A DNA stretch of 64,000 bases from Deltaproteobacteria bacterium (GTDB lineage Bacteria; Myxococcota_A; Polyangia; Polyangiales; JADJMO01), in NCBI GenBank assembly GCA_025363655.1, contig JANYDK010000073.1, positions 1 to 64,000 on the forward strand. Reading direction: 5' to 3'. Positions 8,866-18,156 of the stretch are shown one piece after another. A model generated the notes under the pieces. The model saw nothing but the letters and a program-made list of their open reading frames with translations, had not been told where the DNA came from and ran no database searches. The number at the start of each line of letters is the position of its first letter. The stretch's first letter is position 1. A program made the translations under genes and the position numbers.

Positions 8866-9366
8866 CTACCAGGCCTTCTCTTTGACGAACTCGGCGGTGA
8901 ACTTCGCAGCCGCCTCGTAGCTCTTCTTGGTGTCGGCCTCGATGCGCTTCTCGACGATGCCACCGACCATGAAGACCTTCACCTCGACGCTCATCTTGGC
9001 GATGCGCACGCAGGCCGCATCTCCACGACTCTCGCACCAGTTCTCACCGCCGATGTGGGTCTTGTCGGGCATCGAGGCGGTGATGATCTTCACTTTGTAG
9101 ATCCCCGTCTTCTTGTCGAAGACGCCGTCCTCGATCCACGAGAGGTCGCCGAGCACCTTGGCGACGGGGCCGGGGAGGTCCTGCGCAGGAGGGTTGAGCT
9201 TGATCCGCCGCGTGATCTGCGCGTCCGTCTCTTTCTGCTCGAGCCGCGTGCACTCGCGGAACTTGAGGACGTCGAGATAGAGGCGCTTGTTGTACTCCTC
9301 GTCCCAGACGCACCGCCAATAGGTGTCGATGGCGCAAGGGATGTCGTGGCGGATGGTGAACTCCAT
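8866..9366 (-). CDS. DUF2505 family protein
   Basis: This is a 166-residue protein counted from ATG at 9366 (MEFTIRHDIPCAIDTYW). DUF2505 proteins have a START/SRPBCC-like fold. The biochemical role is not known, but a small hydrophobic ligand is expected. The N-terminal motif and the middle segment (RRIKLNPPAQDLPGPVAKVL) fit the family. The frame is open further upstream to an ATG at 9456, but those 30 extra residues look like leader sequence and do not match the family, so I chose the internal start. No signal peptide is seen. It lies between the divergent outer-membrane protein gene and the kinase operon. Confidence 0.75.
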   Translation of the reverse strand: MEFTIRHDIPCAIDTYWRCVWDEEYNKRLYLDVLKFRECTRLEQKETDAQITRRIKLNPPAQDLPGPVAKVLGDLSWIEDGVFDKKTGIYKVKIITASMPDKTHIGGENWCESRGDAACVRIAKMSVEVKVFMVGGIVEKRIEADTKKSYEAAAKFTAEFVKEKAW

Positions 9367-9687
9367 GCGCGGGACCGTATGTGGCCTTGGCGAACCCGAC
9401 AAGCCGACTTCCGACGGCGTCTCGCGCGTGACTCCGGAGGGCGACATACCGTGCACAGGGCCGCGAACGGGCGGTCACACCCGCCGTTTGGACAGGGCGA
9501 CGGCCCTTTCGGTGAGAATCGACAGGCGCCCGGAATCACCGGGCTTCTGGCCCGGTTGTGCCCCTGTACACGGCATCTGGGGCCGACGTGTCTTCTCCCT
9601 GGACGCATCCGCTCTTCGGCATCAGGATTGCTCTACAGACCTTCGACCGCCTCCGTTCGACCTTCGTCACGCCTTCAGGAGCCCCAG

Positions 9688-10524
9688 ATGGTCAGCCTCT
9701 CCCGTCCAGTTCGCATGCTCCTCACCGTCGCTCCGCTCGCTGCGCTCATGGCGACGGCGGGTAGTGCTGCGGCCGACGAGAAGTGTCCGCCTGGCTCCTG
9801 GTTCTGCGCCGACGTCGACGTGAAGGTCGGTCCGGGCGAGCAACCTCCGCCTCCCGCTCCGGTGCCTGCGCCGGTGCCCGCGCCTGCGCCCGCTCCGGCC
9901 CCTCCGCCGGTCGTCGTCTATCAACCGGCGCCGCCGCCCCCCGTCTACAGCAACGCGCCGCCGCCGTACTACCCGCCTCCGCCGCCGCCCGCGCGCTCGA
10001 AGAGTGAGGTCGGCCTCTCGTTCCGTGTCGAGGGCGCTGCGTTCAAAGCCGCCGACCGATACACGAAGGGTGACACCGGCATGGGTGGCGTCGGCATGAG
10101 CCTGCGCTTCCGACCGACCCCGCGCTTCGCGCTCGACATCGGGCTCGACGCCCTCGCCGGCATCGACGCCAACGGCTTCCACCGCAGCGAGACGCCGCTC
10201 AGCATCATCGGCATGCTGTACCTGAACCCGAAGTCGAAGGTGCAGGTCTACATGCTCGGCGGCTTCGGCTTCTCTGGCGCGCGCGTCGAGAACACGCAGA
10301 CCGGCACCGTCGAGCACTACAGCTACTTCGGCGGCATCTTCGGCGGTGGTCTCGAGTTCCGCGTCTCGCAGAAAATCGCGCTCAACTTCGACGTGCGCGG
10401 CTTCATCCGCGGTCGCACCGACGATCAGGCGGCGAACCACCCCGAGTTCACCGCGCAAGACGGTCGCACGACCAACACCTCGGGCGGCGCGCTCTTCACG
10501 GGCGGCGTCACCTTCTACTTCTGA
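9688..10524 (+). CDS. Outer-membrane beta-barrel protein with Pro-rich periplasmic linker
   Basis: This is a 278-residue exported protein. A clear signal peptide (PVRMLLTVAPLAALMATAGS, cleaved near AAA-DEK) is followed by a low-complexity Pro/Ala/Tyr segment at ~50-105. The last ~175 residues alternate hydrophobic and polar as in a small beta barrel and end in FYF, the C-terminal Phe signature for outer-membrane insertion. The start is ATG at 9688 with AGGAG seven bases upstream. The frame stays open upstream to 9055, but that part is antisense to the DUF2505 gene and is not used. It resembles the OmpA-like/porin-family barrels of Polyangia. The ligand or function is unknown. Confidence 0.8.
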   Translation: MVSLSRPVRMLLTVAPLAALMATAGSAAADEKCPPGSWFCADVDVKVGPGEQPPPPAPVPAPVPAPAPAPAPPPVVVYQPAPPPPVYSNAPPPYYPPPPPPARSKSEVGLSFRVEGAAFKAADRYTKGDTGMGGVGMSLRFRPTPRFALDIGLDALAGIDANGFHRSETPLSIIGMLYLNPKSKVQVYMLGGFGFSGARVENTQTGTVEHYSYFGGIFGGGLEFRVSQKIALNFDVRGFIRGRTDDQAANHPEFTAQDGRTTNTSGGALFTGGVTFYF

Positions 10525-10580
10525 GCTAGCCCACAGGACTAGCAGTCGCGCCGCGACGCTCGGTCGAGTAGACACGGCGG

Positions 10581-11348
10581 ATGCAGGCGCAGGCGCGGCT
10601 TTCGCCTCGAAACAAGCTGCTGCTCAACGCTGCGCTGGTCATCGCCTGGATGCTCGGCGTCGGCGGCCTCGGTTTCTCGTGCGTGATGCTCAAGTTCTAC
10701 CAAGGCCCGAAGCCGGCCGCGGTGTCGTCGCACGAGCAGGCCGTCGCGAGCAGCTCGACGAGCGCTTCCACGAGCGCTTCCACGAGCGCGATGCTCGCAG
10801 TGAGCGCCGCAGTGGCTACGACCTCGAGCCTCGCGCCGCCCGCCGGAGGGGCGCCGCCGAAGCCCGTCTCGCTGACCGTCGACGCCGAAGACATCGCCGC
10901 GCTCTACGCGACCGACGTCTCGCGTCGCGCGCGAGTGCCGCTCTCTGCCGCCAATTTGCTTCTCTCCTTGGCGCTGGTGATCGGCGTCGTGCGCGCGCGA
11001 GCCCGCGGCTCGTTCGGCCGGCAATGGCTCGTGCAGGTCTGCTTCGCCTCGGCGCTCTTCGCCTGCGTCGAGTGGGTCGCACGTCGCGACGAGCGGGCGT
11101 ATTTTCGCCAACAACTCGAAGCACGCATCGACGCGGCCCATCCCACGGCCGAAGAACGAGTCGCCGCGACGCGCAACCTCGAGGGTATCTTCGGGGTGCA
11201 GCTCCTCTGCGTCGCGTGGGAGCTGCTCTTCTTCGGCGCCCTCGGCGCTGCGCTGATGCGCCCGTCCGTCGCCGCCGAGCTCGATTCGAGTGACTCTTCA
11301 GGCCCCAAGCCGTCTCCGCGCGATCGCGACGACGAGGACGAACGATGA
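10581..11348 (+). CDS. Membrane protein of unknown function upstream of mutL
   Basis: This is a 255-residue protein that I do not recognise. It has a hydrophobic segment at ~15-38 (LLNAALVIAWMLGVGGLGF), a Ser/Thr/Ala-rich loop with a repeated ASTS unit, and further membrane segments at ~120-137, ~147-162 and ~205-225. The C-terminal tail is charged (RDRDDEDER). Its stop overlaps the mutL start (ATGA at 11345-11348), so mutL is translated by coupling to it. It may simply be the promoter-proximal gene of this pair. No family motif links it to repair. Confidence 0.7.
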   Translation: MQAQARLSPRNKLLLNAALVIAWMLGVGGLGFSCVMLKFYQGPKPAAVSSHEQAVASSSTSASTSASTSAMLAVSAAVATTSSLAPPAGGAPPKPVSLTVDAEDIAALYATDVSRRARVPLSAANLLLSLALVIGVVRARARGSFGRQWLVQVCFASALFACVEWVARRDERAYFRQQLEARIDAAHPTAEERVAATRNLEGIFGVQLLCVAWELLFFGALGAALMRPSVAAELDSSDSSGPKPSPRDRDDEDER

Positions 11349-13363
11349 CGACTCCCGCGAATTCGGCGCACCGCCCCGTCCAGCTCCTCTCGCGCGAGCT
11401 CGCCGATCAAATCGCTGCCGGCGAGGTGGTCGAGCGTCCGAGCTCGGTGGTGAAGGAGCTGGTCGAGAACGCGCTCGACGCCGGCGCACGGACGATTCGC
11501 GTGGAGATCGAGAACGGCGGCCTCGATCGCATCGTCGTCGTCGACGATGGAGCGGGCATGGACAGCGCCTCGGCGCTCCTTGCCATCGAACGTCACGCGA
11601 CCTCCAAGCTCGCGTCCTTCGACGAGCTCTTCCGTCTCGGAACCTTCGGCTTCCGAGGCGAAGCCCTCCCATCGATCGCTTCGGTCTCGCGCTTCAAGCT
11701 CACCACGCGCAGGCCCGAGGCGCTCTCCGGCACGGAGATTTCGCTCCTCTCGGGGCAGAAGCCGTTCACGCGCGAGGTCGGTGCGCCGCCGGGAACGGCC
11801 ATCGAGGTGGTCGAGCTCTTCTACAACGTGCCGGCGCGTCGCAAGTTCATCAAGTCCGCCGCGACCGAGGCGGGGCACATCGCCGACACCTTGCTCGATC
11901 TCGCGCTCGCCCGCGCCGACGTGTCGATTTCTCTCCTCCGCGACGGGAGGCCGGTGCGGCAGTATCTCCGTGAAGCGACGCGTGCGGGCCGTGCGCGAGA
12001 CGCGCTCTCTCGCTCGCTGAACGACGGCACGCGCCTCGTCACCGAGTTCGTTCACCTCGACGGCGAGCGGCCGGGCGTGCAGGTCGAAGCGTTGCTCTCA
12101 CCGCCGGAGAGAGCGCGCACCGGCGCCAACGGGCTCCATCTCCTCGTCAACGGTCGAGCCGTGCGCGACAGGGCGCTCGCCCGCTCGGTGGCGATGGCCT
12201 ACGGCAGCGTGCTCGATCCTGGTCGCTATCCACTCGGCGTGGTCTACGTCGACGTCGCGCTCGAAGAGGTCGACGTCAACGTCCATCCCCAAAAGGCGGA
12301 GGTTCGCTTCGCGCGCGGACGTGAGCTCTACGACGACGTCTCTCGCGTGCTCGCGGCGGGTCTCGCCGAGACGTTCCGTCGCGCCGGATCGGTGCAAGTC
12401 GAAGACGAGCCGCCGACGCCCGTCACGCCGACGCGTGGTCCGGTCAACCGCGGGCTCGCCGAGCTCTCGGAGGCGATGGGACGGGCGATCCATCCGTTTG
12501 GCGGCGTCCCGCTCACGCGCGCGAAATCCGACACGCCGCACGAGGCCGATCCGTGGGGCATAGGACCGAACGCGCTGCCGATGGAGCCGCCGCGCCGCGA
12601 GCCCGACGATCCGCGCGACTACACGCTGCCGTCGGCGCAGTACATGGTGTTCCCGGCGCGCGGCGAACCGAGCCCAGCGGCGCAAGCGACAGCAGCAGCA
12701 GCCGCAGCTGACGCCGAAGAAGCCGAGAAGGAGACCACCCTCGTCAGCACGCGCTCGCCGCAGACGGTCGAGACTTCGAAGGGTCCGTACAGTCAGCTGC
12801 GCTTCCTCTCTCAGGTGCGCGCGACGTATCTCGTCTGCGAAGGCACCGACGGCATTTACGTGCTCGATCAGCACGCGGCCGCCGAGCGCGTGAACTTCCA
12901 CAAGCTCCGCACCTCGTACGCCAAGCGCTCGATTCACCGGCAGCAGCTCCTCATTGCCGAGGTGCTCGAGGTCTCCAGCGCCGAGTCGGTGCTCGTCGAC
13001 GAGCTCCACGACGTCTTCCTCGGCTTCGGGGTCGAGGCCAACGCCATCGGCGACGGACGCGTGGCGGTGATGGCGGTGCCGGCGATCCTCCGCAAGGCCC
13101 GTCCGGCGGCGATTTTGCGTGATCTCCTCGACGAGGTCGAGCGCACCGGCGAGCGCGCCTTCAGCGACGCGACCGATCTCGTGCTCGCGACGATGGCCTG
13201 TCACGGCTCGGTGCGCGCCGGCGATCCGTTGCACGCCGACGAGTGCATCGCACTGCTCCGCGCGCTCGACGACGTCGACTTCGCCGGCTACTGCCCGCAT
13301 GGGCGGCCGATCGTCACCTCGATGAGCTACTCCGAGCTGGAAAAACGCGTCGGTCGACGCTAG
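11345..13363 (+). CDS. mutL: DNA mismatch repair protein MutL
   Basis: MutL couples mismatch recognition by MutS to strand incision. The N-terminal GHKL ATPase is complete: ENALDAGA with catalytic Glu, DDGAGM, GFRGEAL, and the Lys of NVHPQKAEVRF near residue 315. A Pro/Ala-rich linker spans ~345-475. The C-terminal dimerisation and endonuclease domain has DQHAAAERVNFH at ~508, ACHGSVRAGDP and CPHGRPI. In the DQHA(X)2E(X)4E metal site the last Glu is His here, while the other motifs are kept. Its 672 residues are normal for the family. mutS is not adjacent. It ends 7 bp from the convergent BtuF-like gene. Confidence 0.95.
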   Translation: MTTPANSAHRPVQLLSRELADQIAAGEVVERPSSVVKELVENALDAGARTIRVEIENGGLDRIVVVDDGAGMDSASALLAIERHATSKLASFDELFRLGTFGFRGEALPSIASVSRFKLTTRRPEALSGTEISLLSGQKPFTREVGAPPGTAIEVVELFYNVPARRKFIKSAATEAGHIADTLLDLALARADVSISLLRDGRPVRQYLREATRAGRARDALSRSLNDGTRLVTEFVHLDGERPGVQVEALLSPPERARTGANGLHLLVNGRAVRDRALARSVAMAYGSVLDPGRYPLGVVYVDVALEEVDVNVHPQKAEVRFARGRELYDDVSRVLAAGLAETFRRAGSVQVEDEPPTPVTPTRGPVNRGLAELSEAMGRAIHPFGGVPLTRAKSDTPHEADPWGIGPNALPMEPPRREPDDPRDYTLPSAQYMVFPARGEPSPAAQATAAAAAADAEEAEKETTLVSTRSPQTVETSKGPYSQLRFLSQVRATYLVCEGTDGIYVLDQHAAAERVNFHKLRTSYAKRSIHRQQLLIAEVLEVSSAESVLVDELHDVFLGFGVEANAIGDGRVAVMAVPAILRKARPAAILRDLLDEVERTGERAFSDATDLVLATMACHGSVRAGDPLHADECIALLRALDDVDFAGYCPHGRPIVTSMSYSELEKRVGRR

Positions 13364-13370
13364 CAGCCGC

Positions 13371-14252
13371 TCACAGCGCGAGCCCTGGGTGCACGGTGCG
13401 CGCGAGGGTCGCGACGCCGTCGAAGAGGCGTGGCCCTGGGCGGAGGATCGTCTCGTCCTCGAGGACGACGACCTTCTTCTCTCGCACCGCGCGCACCGTC
13501 GACCATGGCTCGTCGAGCGGCGCCGCGGCCGAGCCCATTTCGGCGCGCAAGATCACGTCCGGATCGAGCGCGATGACGTTCTCGAGCGAGAGCGTCGGGT
13601 AGCGCCCCCCGCTCTGCACGACGTTGGTCGCGCCGGCGAGCGTCAGCATCTCGTCGGGGAAGCTCCCGTTGCCCGCGGCGCTCACCGGCTTCGAGGAGAA
13701 GAGGAGGAGCACGCGCGGCCTTGGGAGGCTGGCGACGGCGCGCGCGATCTGGTCGCGACGCGCTCGCATCGAGGCGACGAGCTGCGCCGCGCCGTCGACG
13801 TGGTCGGTGCGTGCGCCGATGCCTTCGATCATCGTCACGATGTCGTCGAAGCGCTCGGTGTCGGGGAAATACGTGGCGATTCCGTGTTCCTCGAGCGCGC
13901 GCACGAAGCCCGGTCCGAGGGGCCCGCGAGCGCCGACGACGAGGTCGGGTCGCAGCGCGAGCACCGCCTCGAGGTTCGGATCGACGTACCCGCCGACGAT
14001 CGGTAAGGCCAGCGCGGCTTGCGGAAAGTCGCAGTAGCGCGATCGACCAACGACGCGATCACCGGCCCCGACGGCGAAGAGCGTCTCCGTCGTGTTGGCG
14101 GAGATCGAGACCACGCGCTTGGCGACGAGGATGGTGGCGGGCGTCTTGGTCCGACAACCGGCGATCGTCATCGCCATCGTCATCGTCGCGAGCAGCACCA
14201 GCCCCAAGGCGAGGCTGCGCAGCGATGACCAAGACGACCCTCGAGACCGCAC
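13371..14252 (-). CDS. BtuF-like ABC transporter substrate-binding lipoprotein
   Basis: This is a 293-residue periplasmic binding protein of the BtuF/FhuD helical-backbone type, which binds cobalamin, haem or ferric siderophores. The signature is near the mature N-terminus (RVVSISANTTETLFAVGAGD, then RSRYCDFP). The start is GTG at 14252, which gives a signal peptide ending TIAGC, a lipobox, so the protein should be membrane-tethered. The frame is open far upstream but antisense-like there. It follows the stop of the transglutaminase-like lipoprotein gene by 8 bp, so it is the last gene of that operon. No permease or ATPase gene is nearby, so it either serves a transporter encoded elsewhere or has another role. 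Confidence 0.88.
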   Translation of the reverse strand: MRSRGSSWSSLRSLALGLVLLATMTMAMTIAGCRTKTPATILVAKRVVSISANTTETLFAVGAGDRVVGRSRYCDFPQAALALPIVGGYVDPNLEAVLALRPDLVVGARGPLGPGFVRALEEHGIATYFPDTERFDDIVTMIEGIGARTDHVDGAAQLVASMRARRDQIARAVASLPRPRVLLLFSSKPVSAAGNGSFPDEMLTLAGATNVVQSGGRYPTLSLENVIALDPDVILRAEMGSAAAPLDEPWSTVRAVREKKVVVLEDETILRPGPRLFDGVATLARTVHPGLAL

Positions 14253-14260
14253 CGAACTTC

Positions 14261-17200
14261 TCAGGGCTTCTTCGGCACGGCCGGCTTCTTCTCGGTCGGC
14301 TTCTTCTCGCCCGCCGCCTCTTCCTTCGGCGGCCCCGAGGCCGGGAGCACGCGAATCACCGCTTCGAACCCGTCGTCGATCGCCTTCGCCGAGGCGGTGA
14401 ATTTCTCGAACTGCTCGGGCGCGACGACGCCGGTCGGGAGCGAGAAGGCGAGATCTTCGAGGAGGGTGGTGCCATCGAAGCTCGCCTTGCGCGTCGCCTT
14501 CATCGACGTCGACGCGTCGGTGACGTCGATGGCGGGCAGGGGCGTGCTCACCGACGTCCCGCTCGGCAGGTGAATCACCCGATGGAGCGTGTACTGGACG
14601 GCGTCGTGGATGGTGAGCGCAGTCTTGCGTTTGGCGAGCGCCGCGTAGGTACGTCCGAGCGTGGCGGCGCGCCCTCCCGCGTGGAGCGGCGGCGTACCCG
14701 CGATCGCGAAGCGCTTGCCATCGGGGATGAGGAGCGCCGGGTAATCGACCTTGGCGGTGAGCACGACCTGCCAGGTCTCGGCCGAGGCCTTGACGTCGGT
14801 GACGTCGGCGCCGGGGACCCACGCCGAGACGTACTCGCGGAGGAGGTCGTCGCGCTCGTCGCCCGCTTCCTCTTCGAGCACCGACGAGACGTCCTGCGCA
14901 TCGCGCCCGCGGAGGAGAAGCGCGACGGTGCCTTTGGCGTGACCTGCGTCGTCGACCGTCACTTCGATGGTCGCGGTGTCGGGATCTTGATCGACGTTCG
15001 GCGGCACCGGGATGATCGCGCCCGCGGTGTCGATCGCCAGACGACCACGAAGCTCGGGCGACGTGCGGCCCGGAGGCGGCGGATATCCATCGACGTCGAG
15101 ATCGAGCCACACCGGCTTCAGCTCGCCGCCGGCCTTGTCGGCGACCCAGGCCACGAGGAGCGCGTGCGAGAAGCGCCAGACGCGGGCGACCATCTTCGGA
15201 TCGGCCGAGTAGGGCGTTTGCTCGGCCCAGACGACGTCGTTCTTCACGCCGAGCTCGGAGAGCGCGCGATGGATGAGCGCGACGCGCGAGCCTTGGGCGT
15301 CGAGGAGGACGGTGCGCGCGGTGTAGCTCTGCATGCCCCATTCGCCGCCGCCGAGCGGGAGGAACCCGATGCGCGGCAACGTGCGCTTGGCGGCCTTGGA
15401 GAGGCGCGCGAGGAGATCGACCGTCGGCGCGCGATCGCTCCCGGCAGCCGCCGCGACCCACGCCGAGACCTCGAAATTGCGCTCGTCCTCCGACAGCAGT
15501 CCTTCGCGCGCGTCGCGACCGAGCTTGGTCCACGACCACGTCGAGAGACGAAGCGAGACCGACGCGTCGAGGAACGCCTGGCCCTTCTCGCTGCGCCGGA
15601 CGTCGTGATTGGCGACGTTCCACACCAGTGTCTTCTTCTCGGAGCCGGCCGACGCGTCGGTCGGCTTGCCGAGCTCGGCGTGCGACCAGAGCTCGACGGG
15701 CGCGTTCTTCGGCGTCGTCAGCGAGAGGGTCGCGTGCTGCACCGCGGTTCGACCGGGGAGCAGATCGGGCGTGTCGAGATCGAACGTGCCGTCGGGGCGC
15801 GCGACGAACCAACCTTCGGCGACGAGCTCGACGTAGTCGCCGGGCTGGATCTGCGAGAGGTCGGCGCCGGACTGCGCGGCCATGATTCGATCGGGCTCGA
15901 CGACGGAGCCGTCGGCCTTGTAAATGCGGTGGATCGTCTGCGCGATGTAGCCGCGGCCGCCGCTGGTGCTGGCGACGCGCGCGGAGGCGTTGGCGTCGAC
16001 GTCGGTGGTGCCCGAGAGATGGCGCACGTCCCAGACGACGGCGTGGAGGAAGCCGCCTTCGTCGAGCTCGTAGGACTCTTCGTGATCGAGCACCATCGTG
16101 CCGACCTCGGCGTTCTGCTTGCTCGTCTTGTCCTTCGCGATCAGCGCCTTCGTCTTGTTTTCGAAGGGGAGCGCGAGATCGCCACCGACGCTCGTGTCAC
16201 CGGCCGCGCGCCTCGCGGTCACCAGCTCTTGGAGCATGCGCGCGTCGCCGTCGAGCGTGCGAATCTCTTTGCGGAGCCAGTCGATGCCGACCTTGCCGGG
16301 AGGCGCGAGCTCGCTGGCGAGGCGCAGCGGACGATCGCCGAGATCGGCTTTGTCGTAGAGCGCCCGTGCCGCGGCAGCGCCGGAGAGGCGGAGCGTGGCG
16401 TTGATTTCGAATGAGGTGCCGAGCTTCGGCGATGCGTAGAGCGCGCGGAGGCGGCTGAGCTCGCCGAGGGCTCCCTTGTCGTCGCCGACGGCCGTCTTGG
16501 CATACGCGCACTCGAACGAAGAGACGTCCGGGCGAGCCGGCGCGCACTCGGCCTTCATGTGCGCGTCGTCGGTCTCGCGATCGATCTCGCGCTCGAGCCG
16601 ATAGCCGACGAGCGTGCCGGCGAGGACCGGCTTCACGCGTGCAGCGGCCTCGTCTCCGACGCCGTAGATCTCGTCGCCGAGGATGGAGAGGAAGGCGTCG
16701 ACCAGCGGATCGACCGAGGTGCCCTTCTTCTGCGCCTCTTCGCGACGTTTCTTGATGTCGGAGATCGCTTCGACCTCGCCGGCACCGCCGCGACGCTGCA
16801 GCGCCACGACCTGGGCGTGACCGATGATCGCTTCCCACGACGTCGGCCAACCTTCGAGCGCGGCGTCGAACGCGGCGCGATAGCGCTCGAGGCGCCGAAA
16901 TTCAGGCAGATCGTGGGCAAACCGAAGCGTGCGCGTCCAGACCAGGGCAGCCGCCGGCGGCGCCTTGGTCTTGCCGTCTTTCGAGTGCGCGACCTCGGCG
17001 ATGACCGCTTCGGCGCGCTTCGAATCGCCGCTCGCGAGGAGGCCGAGGGCGAGGGTGGTGCGCGCGGCGGCCGAGGTCGGCGTCGCTGCCGCGGGCTCGG
17101 GAGCGACCTTGCCGATCTTGGTCGCCGGGGGTGCGCCGGTGCCGGCCTTCGCCGCGAGCGGCAGACCGTCCTCGGAGAGCGCGTAGATGGCGATCGACTC

Positions 17201-18154
17201 CGGCGCATAGGCGCCGAGCTTGACGACGAGGCGAACGGTGCCTGCTTCCTGCACCTCGACCTTGCCGAAGCGGAGCATGCGCGTGCCGATTTCGCCGTAC
17301 GCCAGCGAGACCGCTGGTTTGCCGGCGACCAGCAGCTTGCCGGGTAGCTGGGTCTCGAGCCCGACGGAGATCGTCTGCGCGTCGGGCACCTCGACGTCGA
17401 CGACGACGTAGCGCAACCCGCCGGTCACCGCGGTGCCGGTGGTGACGAGCGAGCAGCCGTGTCCGATCGAGGTGGTCGGCGCGGTACCGAGGGCGAACGT
17501 CGGCGAACCGGCATTTTTCGGGGGTGGATACGATCCTGCGAGCGCGCCGCCATCGACCGGGCCGACGTCGTCGAGCGCGCCGAGGGACGGTCCGACGAAG
17601 GGACCGACCACCGTCGCTTCGGTCGCGCAACCGCTCGCTTGGATGCCGGCGGCCATCCCTGCGACGTCGCCTCGAATGGCGGCGAAATGCATCTTCGCGG
17701 TGGCGGCGGCGACGTGGATCATCGGATCGCGACGTGCGTCGGTGCCGAGCGTGCTCTCGAGGACCTCCATCGCACGACGTTCGCCGTCGACCACGCGTGC
17801 CGCGAGCCCGATGTCGTCTCCCAGCTCTTCCAGACCGACGACCTCGCGTCCGGCGAGCGCGTCGATGGCGGCGAGCGAGGCTTCGCGCGCGAGCGGCGTA
17901 CCGCGGAGCTCACGGGTGTCTTCGAGCACCTTGATCCAGGCGTTCATCGCCTCGGTCGCGGGCTTCGTCGCCTCGGCCTCGAAGGCCTTCATCGTCTCGT
18001 CGGCGATCGCCTCGGGGTTGCCGGCGTGCGGACCTTCCGGCCCCTTCGCCGGACCGCAGGCGAGCCCGACGGTGAGCGGCAACACGAACAGCGCCAGCGG
18101 TGACAAGCGAGACAGTTTGGAAAAACGCTTCCAGTGCTTCATGCGCGTGCTCAT
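14261..18154 (-). CDS. DUF3857/transglutaminase-like lipoprotein lacking the catalytic Cys
   Basis: This 1297-residue exported protein is a paralogue of the gene just upstream. The start is ATG at 18154 (MSTRMKHWKRF), giving a lipoprotein signal ending GLAC. The first ~600 residues are helical and TPR-like. A DUF3857-type beta domain follows (VLDHEESYELDEGGFLHAVV), then a transglutaminase-like fold. Where the paralogue has GDCDDKA, this one has LDAQGSR (near residue 950), so the nucleophilic Cys is missing. The His (FSHALLV) and Asp (VWLDLDVD) positions are kept. It is therefore probably a pseudoenzyme, acting as scaffold or binding partner. It begins 2 bp after the upstream stop and is clearly co-translated. 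Confidence 0.8.
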   Translation of the reverse strand: MSTRMKHWKRFSKLSRLSPLALFVLPLTVGLACGPAKGPEGPHAGNPEAIADETMKAFEAEATKPATEAMNAWIKVLEDTRELRGTPLAREASLAAIDALAGREVVGLEELGDDIGLAARVVDGERRAMEVLESTLGTDARRDPMIHVAAATAKMHFAAIRGDVAGMAAGIQASGCATEATVVGPFVGPSLGALDDVGPVDGGALAGSYPPPKNAGSPTFALGTAPTTSIGHGCSLVTTGTAVTGGLRYVVVDVEVPDAQTISVGLETQLPGKLLVAGKPAVSLAYGEIGTRMLRFGKVEVQEAGTVRLVVKLGAYAPESIAIYALSEDGLPLAAKAGTGAPPATKIGKVAPEPAAATPTSAAARTTLALGLLASGDSKRAEAVIAEVAHSKDGKTKAPPAAALVWTRTLRFAHDLPEFRRLERYRAAFDAALEGWPTSWEAIIGHAQVVALQRRGGAGEVEAISDIKKRREEAQKKGTSVDPLVDAFLSILGDEIYGVGDEAAARVKPVLAGTLVGYRLEREIDRETDDAHMKAECAPARPDVSSFECAYAKTAVGDDKGALGELSRLRALYASPKLGTSFEINATLRLSGAAAARALYDKADLGDRPLRLASELAPPGKVGIDWLRKEIRTLDGDARMLQELVTARRAAGDTSVGGDLALPFENKTKALIAKDKTSKQNAEVGTMVLDHEESYELDEGGFLHAVVWDVRHLSGTTDVDANASARVASTSGGRGYIAQTIHRIYKADGSVVEPDRIMAAQSGADLSQIQPGDYVELVAEGWFVARPDGTFDLDTPDLLPGRTAVQHATLSLTTPKNAPVELWSHAELGKPTDASAGSEKKTLVWNVANHDVRRSEKGQAFLDASVSLRLSTWSWTKLGRDAREGLLSEDERNFEVSAWVAAAAGSDRAPTVDLLARLSKAAKRTLPRIGFLPLGGGEWGMQSYTARTVLLDAQGSRVALIHRALSELGVKNDVVWAEQTPYSADPKMVARVWRFSHALLVAWVADKAGGELKPVWLDLDVDGYPPPPGRTSPELRGRLAIDTAGAIIPVPPNVDQDPDTATIEVTVDDAGHAKGTVALLLRGRDAQDVSSVLEEEAGDERDDLLREYVSAWVPGADVTDVKASAETWQVVLTAKVDYPALLIPDGKRFAIAGTPPLHAGGRAATLGRTYAALAKRKTALTIHDAVQYTLHRVIHLPSGTSVSTPLPAIDVTDASTSMKATRKASFDGTTLLEDLAFSLPTGVVAPEQFEKFTASAKAIDDGFEAVIRVLPASGPPKEEAAGEKKPTEKKPAVPKKP

Positions 18155-18156
18155 GA

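Noticed and set aside
9055-9687. Upstream extension of the outer-membrane protein frame
   Set aside because: It is antisense to the DUF2505 gene, and the signal peptide with its own AGGAG site begins at 9688.
13371-15812. 813-codon frame extending the BtuF-like protein upstream
   Set aside because: The upstream part overlaps the transglutaminase-like gene in another frame, and GTG 14252 gives a proper lipoprotein signal.
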